From assembly GCA_021827705.1 (NCBI GenBank), contig JAKAUQ010000013.1, forward strand, positions 1 to 48,462: 48,462 nt of DNA, written 5' to 3'. Source of the DNA: Actinomycetes bacterium (lineage in GTDB: Bacteria > Actinomycetota > Acidimicrobiia > Acidimicrobiales > RAAP-2). Both the position numbers and the translations under genes were made by a program. This document shows, in pieces, positions 1-12,422 of the stretch (positions are counted from its first letter, which is position 1; every line of letters begins with the position of its first letter). The notes beneath the pieces were generated by a model. The model was not told the origin of the DNA. It did no database searches and was given only the letters and a program-made list of their open reading frames with translations.

Positions 1-1
1 C

Positions 2-1504
2 GGCGCCCCCACCATCACCAACGACGGGGTCTCCATCGCCAAGGAGATCGAGCTGGAGGACCCCTTCGAGAACATGGGGGCCCAGCTGGTCAAGGAGGTC
101 GCCACCAAGACCAACGACGTGGCCGGTGACGGCACGACGACCGCGACCGTGCTGGCCCAGTCTCTGATCAAGGAGGGCCTGCGCAACATCGCGGCCGGGG
201 CCAACCCGGCCGGGCTCAAGCGCGGCATCGAGCAGGCGGTCGCCGTGACCGTCGCCTCGCTCGCGGCCCAGTCCCAGCCCGTCGAGGGCCGCGACCAGAT
301 CGCCCAGGTGGCCACCATCTCGGCGGCCGACTCCTCGATCGGCGAGGTCATCGCCGAGGCCATCGACAAGGTCGGCAAGGACGGCACGGTCACGGTGGAA
401 GAGTCCAACACCTTCGGCATCGAGCTCGAGCTCACCGAGGGCATGCAGTTCGACAAGGGCTACCTCTCGCCGTACTTCGTCACCGACCAGGACCGCCAGG
501 AGGCGGTGCTGGAGGACGCGTACCTGCTGTTCACCACGAGCAAGATCTCGGCCGTCCACGACCTGGTCCCGGTCCTCGAGAAGGTCATGGGCACCGGGCG
601 AGCCCTGCTGATCGTGGCCGAGGACGTCGAGGGCGAGGCCCTGGCGACCCTGGTCGTCAACAAGATCCGTGGCACCTTCACCTCGGTCGCGGTCAAGGCG
701 CCGGGCTTCGGCGAGCGCCGCAAGGCGATGCTCCAGGACATGGCGATCCTCACGGGGGCCACGGTCGTCTCCGAGGAGATCGGCCTCAAGCTGGAGAACG
801 CCGACCTCGGCCTGCTCGGCCGCGCCCGCCGCGTCGTGGTGACCAAGGACGACACCACGATCGTCGACGGCGCGGGCGAGGCCAGCGAGGTCGCCGGCCG
901 CGTGGCCCAGATCAAGCGCGAGATCGAGGAGACCGACTCGGACTGGGACCGCGAGAAGCTCCAGGAGCGCCTGGCCAAGCTGGCCGGAGGCGTCGCCGTG
1001 GTCAAGGTCGGCGCCGCCACCGAGGTCGAGCTCAAGGAGAAGAAGCACCGCATCGAAGACGCCCTGTCGGCGACGCGCGCGGCCATCGACGAGGGCATCG
1101 TGGCCGGTGGGGGCACCGCCCTGGTGCGGGCCCGCGCCGACGTGGACGCGCTGGTGGCGACCCTGAGCGGGGACGAGGCGACGGGGGCCCGGCTGGTCTC
1201 CTTCGCCCTGTCGTCACCGCTGCGCAACATCGCGGCCAACGCTGGCTTCGAGGGCGCGGTCAAGGTGCGCGAGGTGGCTGACGCCACCGGGTCGATCGGG
1301 CTGAATGCCGCCACCGGCGTCCTCGAGGACCTCGTCAAGGCGGGCGTCATCGACCCGGCCAAGGTCACCCGCTCGGCGCTGCAGAACGCCGCCTCGATCG
1401 CCGCGCTGCTGCTCACGACCGAGGCCACCGTGGCCGACAAGCCCGAGCCGCCGGCCGCCCCGATGGGCGACCCCTCGATGGGCGGCATGGGCGGGATGAT
1501 GTAG
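2..1504 (+). CDS. groEL: Chaperonin GroEL (Hsp60), 5'-truncated by the window edge
   Basis: ATP-driven cytosolic folding chamber subunit. The reading frame is already open at base 2 and begins with [10 protein letters not shown], which in other GroELs lies about 45 residues from the start, so only the N-terminus is missing. The ATP-binding motif DGTTTAT follows at once, and the equatorial, intermediate and apical segments are all present (for example [13 protein letters not shown] and [15 protein letters not shown]). The C-terminus is the usual Gly/Met-rich tail ending GGMGGMM. About 500 codons are visible against a family length near 540. No groES is visible because the upstream side is cut off; actinobacteria often carry two groEL copies, so which paralogue this is cannot be told. 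A long perfect hairpin follows the stop codon. Confidence 0.97.
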   Translation, partial: GAPTITNDGVSIAKEIELEDPFENMGAQLVKEVATKTNDVAGDGTTTATVLAQSLIKEGLRNIAAGANPAGLKRGIEQAVAVTVASLAAQSQPVEGRDQIAQVATISAADSSIGEVIAEAIDKVGKDGTVTVEESNTFGIELELTEGMQFDKGYLSPYFVTDQDRQEAVLEDAYLLFTTSKISAVHDLVPVLEKVMGTGRALLIVAEDVEGEALATLVVNKIRGTFTSVAVKAPGFGERRKAMLQDMAILTGATVVSEEIGLKLENADLGLLGRARRVVVTKDDTTIVDGAGEASEVAGRVAQIKREIEETDSDWDREKLQERLAKLAGGVAVVKVGAATEVELKEKKHRIEDALSATRAAIDEGIVAGGGTALVRARADVDALVATLSGDEATGARLVSFALSSPLRNIAANAGFEGAVKVREVADATGSIGLNAATGVLEDLVKAGVIDPAKVTRSALQNAASIAALLLTTEATVADKPEPPAAPMGDPSMGGMGGMM

Positions 1505-1513
1505 GCAGTTACT

Positions 1514-1561
1514 CCACAGGCCGGAGGCCGGGTCCCGCGGGACCCGGCCTCCGGCCTGTGG
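1514..1561 (+). terminator. 48-bp perfect palindrome downstream of groEL
   Basis: Every base from 1514 to 1537 pairs with 1561 down to 1538, giving two 24-base arms with no unpaired loop in the DNA. It starts 9 bases after the groEL stop. There is no T-tract after it, which is common for actinobacterial terminators. The likely role is to end the groEL transcript. Confidence 0.8.
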
Positions 1562-1692
1562 GGCACCCGGTACCGACCACGGTGCCGGCCGACACGGTGA
1601 GGCCCGCCAATGGCCGGAACCCGTCACAGCGACCGGCTAGTTTTCCCTCCGTCACCCAGATACGGGGTAGGAGCGGGCGACGGGAGGTCGTC

Positions 1693-2304
1693 ATGAGTGC
1701 TGTGGCCAACGCGACCCACGACCACATCGTCGAGCAGGCGCAGGCACTGCTGGGGGAGGTCGGGTCGGTCGGCTTCCGCATCGTCGCGCTGGCCAAGCGC
1801 GCCAGCGTCGGGGTGCCGACCATCTACTACCACTTCGAGTCGCGCGAGCAGGTCATCGCCCAGGCCCAGCTGCGCACCTACTTCGAGCTCACCCGCCCGA
1901 TGGCGGCCCACTTCGCGCGCATGGCCGAGGCGATCGGCGCCGCCGACGCCGACGCGTTCCGCGCCGAGCTCATGGCCGATGTCACGGCCGCCTGGGCGGC
2001 GGGCCACTTCCAAGAGGACGTCGGGGTGATGCGGCTGCTGCTCGACATCTGGGCCGACCGGGCCACGCGCCAGCAGTTCCGCGACATCGTCGACCAGCAG
2101 TACCGCAACTGGGTGCTGCTGTTGGAGCGGGCCCAGGAGCTCGGGTGGATCCAGAGCGTGTCGCACGCGGCAACCGGGGTGGCGGTCTTCTGGGCCGCGT
2201 CGGTCGGGCTGGCCGTCCTGCCCCACGCGCCCGACGTTGGCGTGACGGCCGATCGGGTCGCCGAGCTGTGCTGGGACCTGATCTCGGTGCCTCCGGCCCG
2301 CTGA
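1693..2304 (+). CDS. TetR-family transcriptional regulator
   Basis: A 203-residue DNA-binding repressor. An N-terminal helix-turn-helix of TetR type is visible at about residues 20-50 (GFRIVALAKRASVGVPTIYYHF, here with the classic VxxxTIYYHF recognition helix). The rest is an all-helical ligand-binding and dimerisation domain. The ATG at 1693 is chosen because GGGAGG lies 5 bases upstream and the alignment with the family begins here; the frame is open further upstream but without a ribosome site. The gene converges on an MMPL exporter with one base between the stop codons. TetR regulators commonly control neighbouring exporters, so the MMPL gene is the obvious candidate target, but that is inference. 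The ligand is unknown. Confidence 0.9.
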   Translation: MSAVANATHDHIVEQAQALLGEVGSVGFRIVALAKRASVGVPTIYYHFESREQVIAQAQLRTYFELTRPMAAHFARMAEAIGAADADAFRAELMADVTAAWAAGHFQEDVGVMRLLLDIWADRATRQQFRDIVDQQYRNWVLLLERAQELGWIQSVSHAATGVAVFWAASVGLAVLPHAPDVGVTADRVAELCWDLISVPPAR

Positions 2305-2305
2305 G

Positions 2306-4483
2306 TCAGTCGGGCACGCCGTCGAAGGCGAGGTCGGCTTCGGTCGCCTCGACTGCGACGTGGGGGACGACCCGCTCGAGCCAGCCCGGCATGTACCAGT
2401 TGGCCCGGCCCAGGAAGTGCATGAGGGCCGGCACCAGGACCGTGCGCAAGATGAAGGCGTCCAGGAGCACCGCCCCGCCGAGGCCCACCCCGAACTCGGC
2501 GATGATGCGCTGGCCCCCGAAGGCGAAGGACAAGAAGACCGAGATCATGATCAAGGCGGCCGCCGTGATCACCCGGCCCGTCGTGGCCTGGCCGCGCACG
2601 ACGGCCTCCTCGTTGTCGGTGGTGTTGAGCCACTCCTCGTGCATGCGCGAGACCAGGAAGACCTGGTAGTCCATCGAGAGCCCGAAGAGGATCGCCACCA
2701 TGATGATGGGCAAGAACGACTCGACCGGGCCGATGCCCGAGTTGAGCAGGCGGCTGCCCCAGCCCCACTGGAAGACCGCGACCACCACGCCGAAGGAGGC
2801 CCCCACGGCGAGCAGGTTCATCACCGCGGCGACCAGGGGCACGACCACCGATCGGAAGGCCACCATCAGCAGCAGGCAGCCCAGCAGCACGATGACCCCG
2901 ATGAAGAGGGGCAGCTTGGATCCCAGGACCGTCGCGAAGTCGTCGTAGATCGCCGTCAGGCCACCGACGTAGATCGCCGTGTGGCTGGAGAAGGCGGCGC
3001 GGGGGATCGTGTGGCGGCGCAGCGTGTCGATGAGGGTCGTCGTGGCCGCCGATTGGGGGCTCGAGGCCGGCACGACCGAGATGACCTCGATCGAGCCGTG
3101 CGCCAGCGCCAGGGCCGGGCTGACTGAGGCGACGTCGGCCACGTGGGGGATCGCCGCCGCCAGGTGGGCCATCGCGGCCCGGTCGGCGGGGGTGCGCACC
3201 TGGCCCACGATCGTCAGGGGCCCGTTGAAGCCGGGGCCGAAGCCCGTCGCCAGCAGGTCGTAGGCCTGGCGCGTCGTGGTCGAGGGCGGGTTGGACCCCT
3301 GGTCCGAGCTGCCCAGGCGCAAGGAGAAGAAGGGGATCGCCAGCACCGCGATCACCACGATGGCGGCGCTCGACAAGACGGCCGGGTGGCGCGCGACGAA
3401 GTGGGCCCAGCGCTGCCAGGGGCCCGCGACGACGACCGGCTCGGGCCCGTGGGCGGCCAGGGCACGCCGCTCGCGCCGGCTGAGCACGCGCGGCCCGACG
3501 AAGGCCAGCAGCGCGGGCAGCAGCGTGATGGAGGCCAGCATCGTGATCGCGACCGTCGTGGTGGCCGAGACCGCGACGCCGCTCAGGAACGACAGGCGCA
3601 GGACCAGCATCCCGAGCAGGGCGATGGCCACCGTCGCGCCAGCGAAGACGACCGCGCGGCCGGCCGTGTTGATGGCGGTCGCCACGGCGTCCTCGACGCC
3701 GAGCCCGCGCTTGAGCCCCTGGCGCGTGCGCGTGACGATGAAGAGGGCGTAGTCGATGCCCACGCCCAGGCCGATCAGGGAGCCGAGGATCGGGGCGAAG
3801 GGGGCGATGGTGAGGACGTGGCTGAGCAGCACCGACACGCCCGAGGCGATCCCCAAGGCGAACAGGGCGATCCCCAGGGGCAAGAGCATCGCCAGCAGCG
3901 AGCCGAAGGCCACGAACAAGATGACCGCGGCCACCAGGATCCCGACCAGCTCGCCGGGACTCGAGACCGGGCTGTCGAGCTGGCCAAAGGCGTTGCCCCC
4001 GAACTGCACCTCGAGCAAGGAGGAGCGCGCGGTGGCCCCGACCTGCTCGACGGCGCGGATCTGGGCGTTGGTGAGCCGGTAGCCGGGCAGGGCGAAGTGC
4101 ACCAGGGCGTAGGCGATGGTGCCGTGGCGGCTGACCTGGGCGGCGCCGGGACACGGGGCGGCGCTCGGGCAGAACGGCGAGGTCACGCCGGCCACTGCGG
4201 GCAGGGCGGCCACGCGGTCGAGCATGGCGGTGATGGCGGCGCGATGGTCGGCCACGGTGCCGCGGCGGGCGGCCAAGACGATCTCGTCGGTGTCGCCGCG
4301 CTGGGTCGACACGCGGCTCAGCAGCTGGTAGGCGTGGGCCGAGTTGGTCCCGGGCAGGGAGAAGGAGTTGGCGTAGGACGAGCCGGTGGCCCGCGACAGC
4401 GCCGTCACCACGACGATGGTCACGATCCAGGCCGCGAGCATCCACCAGCGGTGGCGCACGCCCAGGCGTCCCAGCCGTTCCAT
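2306..4483 (-). CDS. MMPL-family RND transporter
   Basis: A 725-residue inner-membrane transporter of the MMPL branch of the RND superfamily, which in actinobacteria exports lipids or hydrophobic compounds using the proton gradient. It has the duplicated plan: a membrane helix near residue 15-35, a large extracytoplasmic domain, a helix bundle, then the same again. The proton-relay Asp-Tyr pairs are visible in both halves (GIDYALF and SMDYQVF). The ATG at 4483 is preceded by a strong AGGAGG; an in-frame start at 4516 lacks this. It is divergent from the Nudix gene and convergent with the tetR gene. Substrate cannot be read from sequence. A second, unrelated-in-context MMPL gene lies at 33.8-35.9 kb. 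Confidence 0.9.
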   Translation of the reverse strand: MERLGRLGVRHRWWMLAAWIVTIVVVTALSRATGSSYANSFSLPGTNSAHAYQLLSRVSTQRGDTDEIVLAARRGTVADHRAAITAMLDRVAALPAVAGVTSPFCPSAAPCPGAAQVSRHGTIAYALVHFALPGYRLTNAQIRAVEQVGATARSSLLEVQFGGNAFGQLDSPVSSPGELVGILVAAVILFVAFGSLLAMLLPLGIALFALGIASGVSVLLSHVLTIAPFAPILGSLIGLGVGIDYALFIVTRTRQGLKRGLGVEDAVATAINTAGRAVVFAGATVAIALLGMLVLRLSFLSGVAVSATTTVAITMLASITLLPALLAFVGPRVLSRRERRALAAHGPEPVVVAGPWQRWAHFVARHPAVLSSAAIVVIAVLAIPFFSLRLGSSDQGSNPPSTTTRQAYDLLATGFGPGFNGPLTIVGQVRTPADRAAMAHLAAAIPHVADVASVSPALALAHGSIEVISVVPASSPQSAATTTLIDTLRRHTIPRAAFSSHTAIYVGGLTAIYDDFATVLGSKLPLFIGVIVLLGCLLLMVAFRSVVVPLVAAVMNLLAVGASFGVVVAVFQWGWGSRLLNSGIGPVESFLPIIMVAILFGLSMDYQVFLVSRMHEEWLNTTDNEEAVVRGQATTGRVITAAALIMISVFLSFAFGGQRIIAEFGVGLGGAVLLDAFILRTVLVPALMHFLGRANWYMPGWLERVVPHVAVEATEADLAFDGVPD

Positions 4484-4556
4484 GAGCCTCCTGAGGGGTG
4501 GGTGGCAGCCCCCCACCGGTACGCTGCGAGGGGCTCAACGATTCTAGGGGACACGG

Positions 4557-5321
4557 GTGCGCGAGGAGGCGACAGCGACGCGATTCGCCGGTCTGGTCGC
4601 GCCCCAGGTCGTGCCGGTCCCCGCCGCGATCCGGCCGGGCCGCCCGGCGCCCTGGGCCGACCTGCCCGCGGCGCGCCGCCGGGGCCTGAGCGTGGCCAGG
4701 GTCGAGGCGCGCCTGGCGGCCCGGGGCCAGGGGGTCGCCGATCCGGTCGCCGGGCCCGTGCCCGACGGCTCGGCGGGCCTACGCGACTCGGCGGTCCTGG
4801 TCGCCCTCTACGACGTCGCCGGCGAGGCCCACGTCGTGCTGACCCGCCGCGCGCGCAGCCTGCGCGACCACGCCGGCGAGGTGGCCCTGCCCGGGGGGCG
4901 CGTCGAGGCGGGCGAGTCGCTGGTGGCGGCCGCGCGGCGCGAGGCCGCCGAGGAGGTCGGCCTCGACCCCACCGCGGTGCGCCCCCTCGGGTGGCTGGCG
5001 CCCCTGATCACGCGGGTCTCGGGCTCGGTGATCTGGCCGGTCGTGGCCGCCCTGGCGGGGCCGCCCATCTTGGTGCCCAGCCCGGCCGAGGTCGAGGTGG
5101 CCTTCGACGTGGCGCTGGCGGACCTGGCCGGTGAGGGCTCCTACCTCGAGGAGCTCTGGCAGCGAGAGCCGGGGGGCGCCGCGTTCCCCATCTCGTTCTT
5201 TCGCGGGCCGGCCGACCTCATCTGGGGGGCGACCGCGCGCGTGCTGGTCGACCTGGTGTGCGTGGCGGTCGGAGTGGCCCCGCGGGACCCTGAGCCGCTC
5301 GACGACGGTCCGGTAGATTAG
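4557..5321 (+). CDS. Nudix hydrolase, CoA pyrophosphatase (NudL) type
   Basis: A 254-residue Nudix enzyme. The full Nudix box (G x5 E x7 REUXEEXGU) is present at about residues 113-136 with REAAEEVGL at its end. Just before it, LTRRARSLRDHAGEVALPGG matches the extra signature that marks the CoA diphosphatase branch, so the likely reaction is cleavage of (acyl-)CoA to phosphopantetheine and 3',5'-ADP. The N-terminal 60 residues are Pro/Arg-rich, and the GTG at 4557 has no clear ribosome site, so a later start is possible. It heads a run of tightly spaced genes: guaB3 begins 19 bases after its stop. Confidence 0.82.
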   Translation: MREEATATRFAGLVAPQVVPVPAAIRPGRPAPWADLPAARRRGLSVARVEARLAARGQGVADPVAGPVPDGSAGLRDSAVLVALYDVAGEAHVVLTRRARSLRDHAGEVALPGGRVEAGESLVAAARREAAEEVGLDPTAVRPLGWLAPLITRVSGSVIWPVVAALAGPPILVPSPAEVEVAFDVALADLAGEGSYLEELWQREPGGAAFPISFFRGPADLIWGATARVLVDLVCVAVGVAPRDPEPLDDGPVD

Positions 5322-5340
5322 AGGAAACCTCGGAGGAATC

Positions 5341-6500
5341 ATGGCGGAAGTGGAGATCGGCATCTACAAGGCGGCCCGGCAGGCCTACGGCTTCGACGAC
5401 ATCGCGATCGTGCCCTCACGGCGCACGCGCGACCCCGAGGACGTCGACATCAGTTGGCAGATCGACGCCTACAAGTTCGAGTTGCCCCTGCTGGGCTCGG
5501 CCATGGACGGCGCCGTCTCGCCGGCCACGGCGGTCGAGATCGGTCGTCTCGGGGGTCTGGGCGTGCTCAACCTCGAGGGCCTGTGGACCCGCTACGAGGA
5601 CCCCATGCCCCTGTTCGACGAGATCCGCGAGCTCGACGACGACAAGGCCACCGCGCGCATGCAGCAGATGTACGCCGAGCCCATCCAGCTCGAGCTGGTG
5701 GCCGCGCGCATCGCCGAGATGAAGGCGGCCGGCGTCACCACGGCGGCCTCGGTGACCCCCCAGCGGGCCGACTGGATGGCCTCCACCATCGTGGCCTCGG
5801 GCCTCGACATCCTGGTCGTCCAGGGCACCGTGGTCTCGGCCGAGCACGTCTCCAAGACCGTCGAGCCGCTCAACTTGAAGAAGTTCATCCGCGAGTTCGA
5901 GATCCCCGTCATCGTGGGCGGGTGCGCCAGCTACCAGGCGGCCCTCCACCTGATGCGCACCGGCGCGGCCGGCGTGCTGGTCGGGGTCGGGCCGGGCCAG
6001 GCGTGCACGTCGCGCGCGGTGCTCGGCATCGGGGTGCCCCAGGCGACCGCGATCGCCGACGTGGCCGGAGCCCGCATGCGCCACCTCGACGAGACCGGGG
6101 TCTACGTGCACGTCATCGCCGACGGCGGCATGAGCAAGGGCGGTGACATCGCCAAGGCCATCGCCTGCGGCGCCGACGCCGTGATGATCGGCTCGCCGCT
6201 CTCGAGTGCCGTGGAGGCGCCCGCTCGGGGGTTCCACTGGGGCATGGCGACCTTCCATCCCACGCTGCCGCGCGGGGCGCGCGTGCGCACCCAGGTGCGC
6301 GGCACGCTGCGCGAGATCCTGCTCGGCCCGGCCCACGAGAACGACGGCCGCCTCAACCTGTTCGGCGCGCTGCGCACCTCGATGGCCACGTGTGGCTACG
6401 AGTCGCTCAAGGAGTTCCAGAAGGCCGAGATCATGCTGGCCCCGTCGCTGCAGACCGAGGGCAAGTCGCTCCAGCGGGCCCAGCACGTGGGCATGGGTCG

Positions 6501-6504
<4 letters not shown>
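5341..6504 (+). CDS. guaB3: GuaB3-family IMP dehydrogenase-like protein
   Basis: A 387-residue TIM-barrel protein of the IMP dehydrogenase/GMP reductase superfamily. It lacks the CBS-domain insert of ordinary GuaB and matches the GuaB3 subgroup of actinobacteria and cyanobacteria. The active-site Cys is C222 in GPGQACTSR, and the phosphate-binding DGGMSKGGD and catalytic-loop regions follow. A strong GGAGGA lies 4 bases before the ATG. It overlaps guaA by four bases (GTGA), so IMP to XMP to GMP enzymes appear translationally coupled. Mycobacterial GuaB3 has been considered a non-essential paralogue, while a cyanobacterial GuaB3 has reported IMPDH activity. No CBS-containing guaB lies in this window, so whether this is the main IMPDH is open. 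Confidence 0.9.
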
Positions 6505-10327
<3,823 letters not shown>

Positions 10328-10347
10328 CGTAAATCGTCGCTAAGAAA

Positions 10348-10380
10348 GGCCGACGGACGCGCCGGACCGCGCAGTCGGCC
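10348..10380 (+). terminator. Possible hairpin after pcrA
   Basis: GGCCGAC (10348-10354) and GTCGGCC (10374-10380) form 7-base arms around a 19-base loop, 20 bases after the pcrA stop. It could end the guaB3-guaA-pcrA transcript. The loop is long, so this is weak. Confidence 0.4.
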
Positions 10381-10398
10381 CTGCGAGAATGGCACCTC

Positions 10399-11655
10399 AT
10401 GGATTACGTCCGACCCGCGTACCGGCCGCCGTCGCCGCCGCGGCGCCAGCGCCTGCCTGAGCGGATCTACTGGGTGCGCCGCGCCCTGGTGGTCCTGGTG
10501 GCCCTGACCGTGTCGTACACGCTGTACCTGGGCGGGACGCTGGCCATGGCGCTGCGCAACCCGACCTACGGGGTCACCCTGCTCGCCCGGGGCGCCGAGT
10601 GGGGCCGCCAGCACGGCATCGGGCCGGTCGTCACCTGGATCGAGACCGAGTACTACCGCCTCAACCCGGCCAAGGTCGGCGGCAAGCCGCCGGCCGCGTC
10701 CTTCGGCTCGGGGGCCACGGCCGTCGCGGTGCCCGCCACGGGCTACCTGCCCGCGCCGCCGCGCGTCATCAGCCCGGTCGCCCACCCCCTGCCCGGCGAG
10801 GGCGTCTGGCACGTCGCGGGGCGCACCGATCACGGCATCCCGACGGTCTACGAGGCCTTCATCCGCCCCGACGCCATCCACACCAGCTACGTGGTGGGCA
10901 TCGCCTGGATGGACCCGCTGCTGCTGCGCGCCCAGCTCTACTCGGGCTCGTTCATCCCGGGGGGCTCGACCCACTTCATCTACTCGGCCCCCATCACGCC
11001 CCTGGCCAGCCGCACGCTGGTGGCCGCCTTCAACGCCGGCTTCCGCATGCAGGACGCCAACGGCGGCTACTACACCCAGGGCACGACGATCATCCCGCTG
11101 CGCCGCGGCGCGGCCTCGGTCGTCGTCTACAAGAACGGGCTGATGACGGTGGGCGCGTGGGGGACCAAGGGCTTCACCATGACCAACCAGGTGGCCTCGG
11201 TGCGCCAGAACCTCAACCTGCTGGTGGTCCACGGCCACCCGGTCAGCGACCTCAGCAACCCGGCCCTGTGGGGGGCGACCCTCGGGGGCACCTTCAACGT
11301 GTGGCGCTCCGGGCTGGGCGTGACCAAGGACGGGGCCATCGTCTACGTGGGGGGACCGGCGCTGTCCATCTCCGACTTGGCCAACGTCCTGGTGCGCGCG
11401 GGCGCGGTCACCGGGATGCAGCTCGACATCAACACCGACTGGGTCCAGTACTCGACGTTCACCGGCGCCCCGGGGGCCGTGGTCACCGGGAACAACGGGA
11501 CCAGCCTGCTGTCGGGGATGGTGGGATCGCCCTCGCGCTACTTCGCCTCGTGGTGGAACCGCGACTTCTACACGATGTCGCTGCGCCCGCTGCCGGCCGG
11601 CGTCACGGCGCCGACCTCGTCGTCTTCGACCACCTCGACGACGCCGGGGGGCTAG
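10399..11655 (+). CDS. Membrane-anchored phosphodiester-glycosidase-domain protein (DUF2233/NAGPA-like)
   Basis: A 418-residue protein. The Arg/Pro-rich N-terminus (residues 1-28) is followed by one membrane helix (about 29-50), so the bulk probably faces outside. From about residue 160 on it resembles the phosphodiester glycosidase fold: AFNAGFRMQDANGGYYTQG corresponds to the family's NAGF...G core, and later GMQLDINTDW is the conserved segment near the end. Family members remove N-acetylglucosamine from phosphodiesters or act on cell-wall glycans; the substrate here is unknown. The tail is Ser/Thr-rich. There is no Shine-Dalgarno; GAGAAT at 10385-10390 lies 8 bases before the ATG, which fits a leaderless transcript. 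It converges on dprE2, and the two stop codons share one CTAG. Confidence 0.72.
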   Translation: MDYVRPAYRPPSPPRRQRLPERIYWVRRALVVLVALTVSYTLYLGGTLAMALRNPTYGVTLLARGAEWGRQHGIGPVVTWIETEYYRLNPAKVGGKPPAASFGSGATAVAVPATGYLPAPPRVISPVAHPLPGEGVWHVAGRTDHGIPTVYEAFIRPDAIHTSYVVGIAWMDPLLLRAQLYSGSFIPGGSTHFIYSAPITPLASRTLVAAFNAGFRMQDANGGYYTQGTTIIPLRRGAASVVVYKNGLMTVGAWGTKGFTMTNQVASVRQNLNLLVVHGHPVSDLSNPALWGATLGGTFNVWRSGLGVTKDGAIVYVGGPALSISDLANVLVRAGAVTGMQLDINTDWVQYSTFTGAPGAVVTGNNGTSLLSGMVGSPSRYFASWWNRDFYTMSLRPLPAGVTAPTSSSSTTSTTPGG

Positions 11656-12422
11656 CGGTCCATCACCAGGCTCCACAGGCGGGCCGGCAGGTGGCGCAGC
11701 ACCAGCATCGCCCAGCGCAGGACCGGGGGGCTCCAGATGACCGGCTGGCCCGTGGCCAGGCCGCGTACCACCGCCTCGGCGACGGGCTCGACGCCGGTGG
11801 TCAGGGGGGGCTCGGGCTCACCGGCGGTCATCTTGGTGCGCACGAAGCCCGGGCGCAGGAGGTGCAGGCTCACCCCGGTGCCCGCGAGGGAGGTGGCCAG
11901 GCCCGTCGCCAGGCGATCCAGGCCGGCCTTGGCGCCGCCGTAGAGGTAGGCCGAGCGGCGTACGCGGATGGCCGCGACCGAGCTCATGACCAGGATCCGG
12001 CCGTGCCCCTGGGCGACGAGGAGCCGGCGCACCGCGGCCAGGGCCGCGACGGGCCAGGCGAAGTTGACCAGAGCCCCCTCGCCCGCGCGGGCCGGGTCAT
12101 CCTGGTCCTCCTCCTGGTGCCCGAGACGGCCCACCGCCAGGATCACCAGGTCGACCTCGCGGCCGGCGGCCGCGAAGCAGTCGGCGACCACCCGCCCGGC
12201 GTCGGCGACGTCGGTGGCGTCGAAGGTCACCTGGGGGCTCTGCAGCGCGCCGAAGTCGCGGGCCTCCTCGGCGGCCGCGGCCAGGGCGCCGGCGTCGCGG
12301 CCGGCCAGGACCACCGTGTCGGCGCGCGCGGCCGCCAGGCGCCGCACGACCGCGCGGGCGATGTCGGAGGTGCCCCCCAGCACCACGACGGTCTGGGGCT
12401 GGCCGAAGGCGTTGTCCATCAT
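11652..12422 (-). CDS. dprE2: Decaprenylphosphoryl-2-keto-ribose reductase (SDR), DprE2
   Basis: A 256-residue short-chain dehydrogenase. It performs the second half of the DPR to DPA epimerisation, reducing the 2-keto intermediate made by DprE1 with NADH. The nucleotide-binding turn is GGTSDIA rather than the common TGxxxGIG, which is typical of DprE2, and the start MDNAFGQPQTV resembles the mycobacterial protein. The active site Tyr-Lys pair is in YLYGGAKAGLD, with Ser in MSSVAAIRVRR. The first ATG (12422) overlaps the dprE1 stop as ATGA; the next codon is also ATG (12419) and is better spaced from GGGAGGG. Its 3' end overlaps the glycosidase-like gene on the other strand by four bases. Confidence 0.9.
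   Translation of the reverse strand: MMDNAFGQPQTVVVLGGTSDIARAVVRRLAAARADTVVLAGRDAGALAAAAEEARDFGALQSPQVTFDATDVADAGRVVADCFAAAGREVDLVILAVGRLGHQEEDQDDPARAGEGALVNFAWPVAALAAVRRLLVAQGHGRILVMSSVAAIRVRRSAYLYGGAKAGLDRLATGLATSLAGTGVSLHLLRPGFVRTKMTAGEPEPPLTTGVEPVAEAVVRGLATGQPVIWSPPVLRWAMLVLRHLPARLWSLVMDR

Noticed and set aside
460-1566. Long minus-strand open frame across groEL
   Set aside because: It is Ser/Arg/Ala-rich with no family features and lies antisense to a clear GroEL; in high-GC DNA such shadow frames are expected.
1878-4538. 886-codon minus-strand frame over the MMPL gene
   Set aside because: His/Arg/Gly-rich out-of-frame translation of the MMPL gene.
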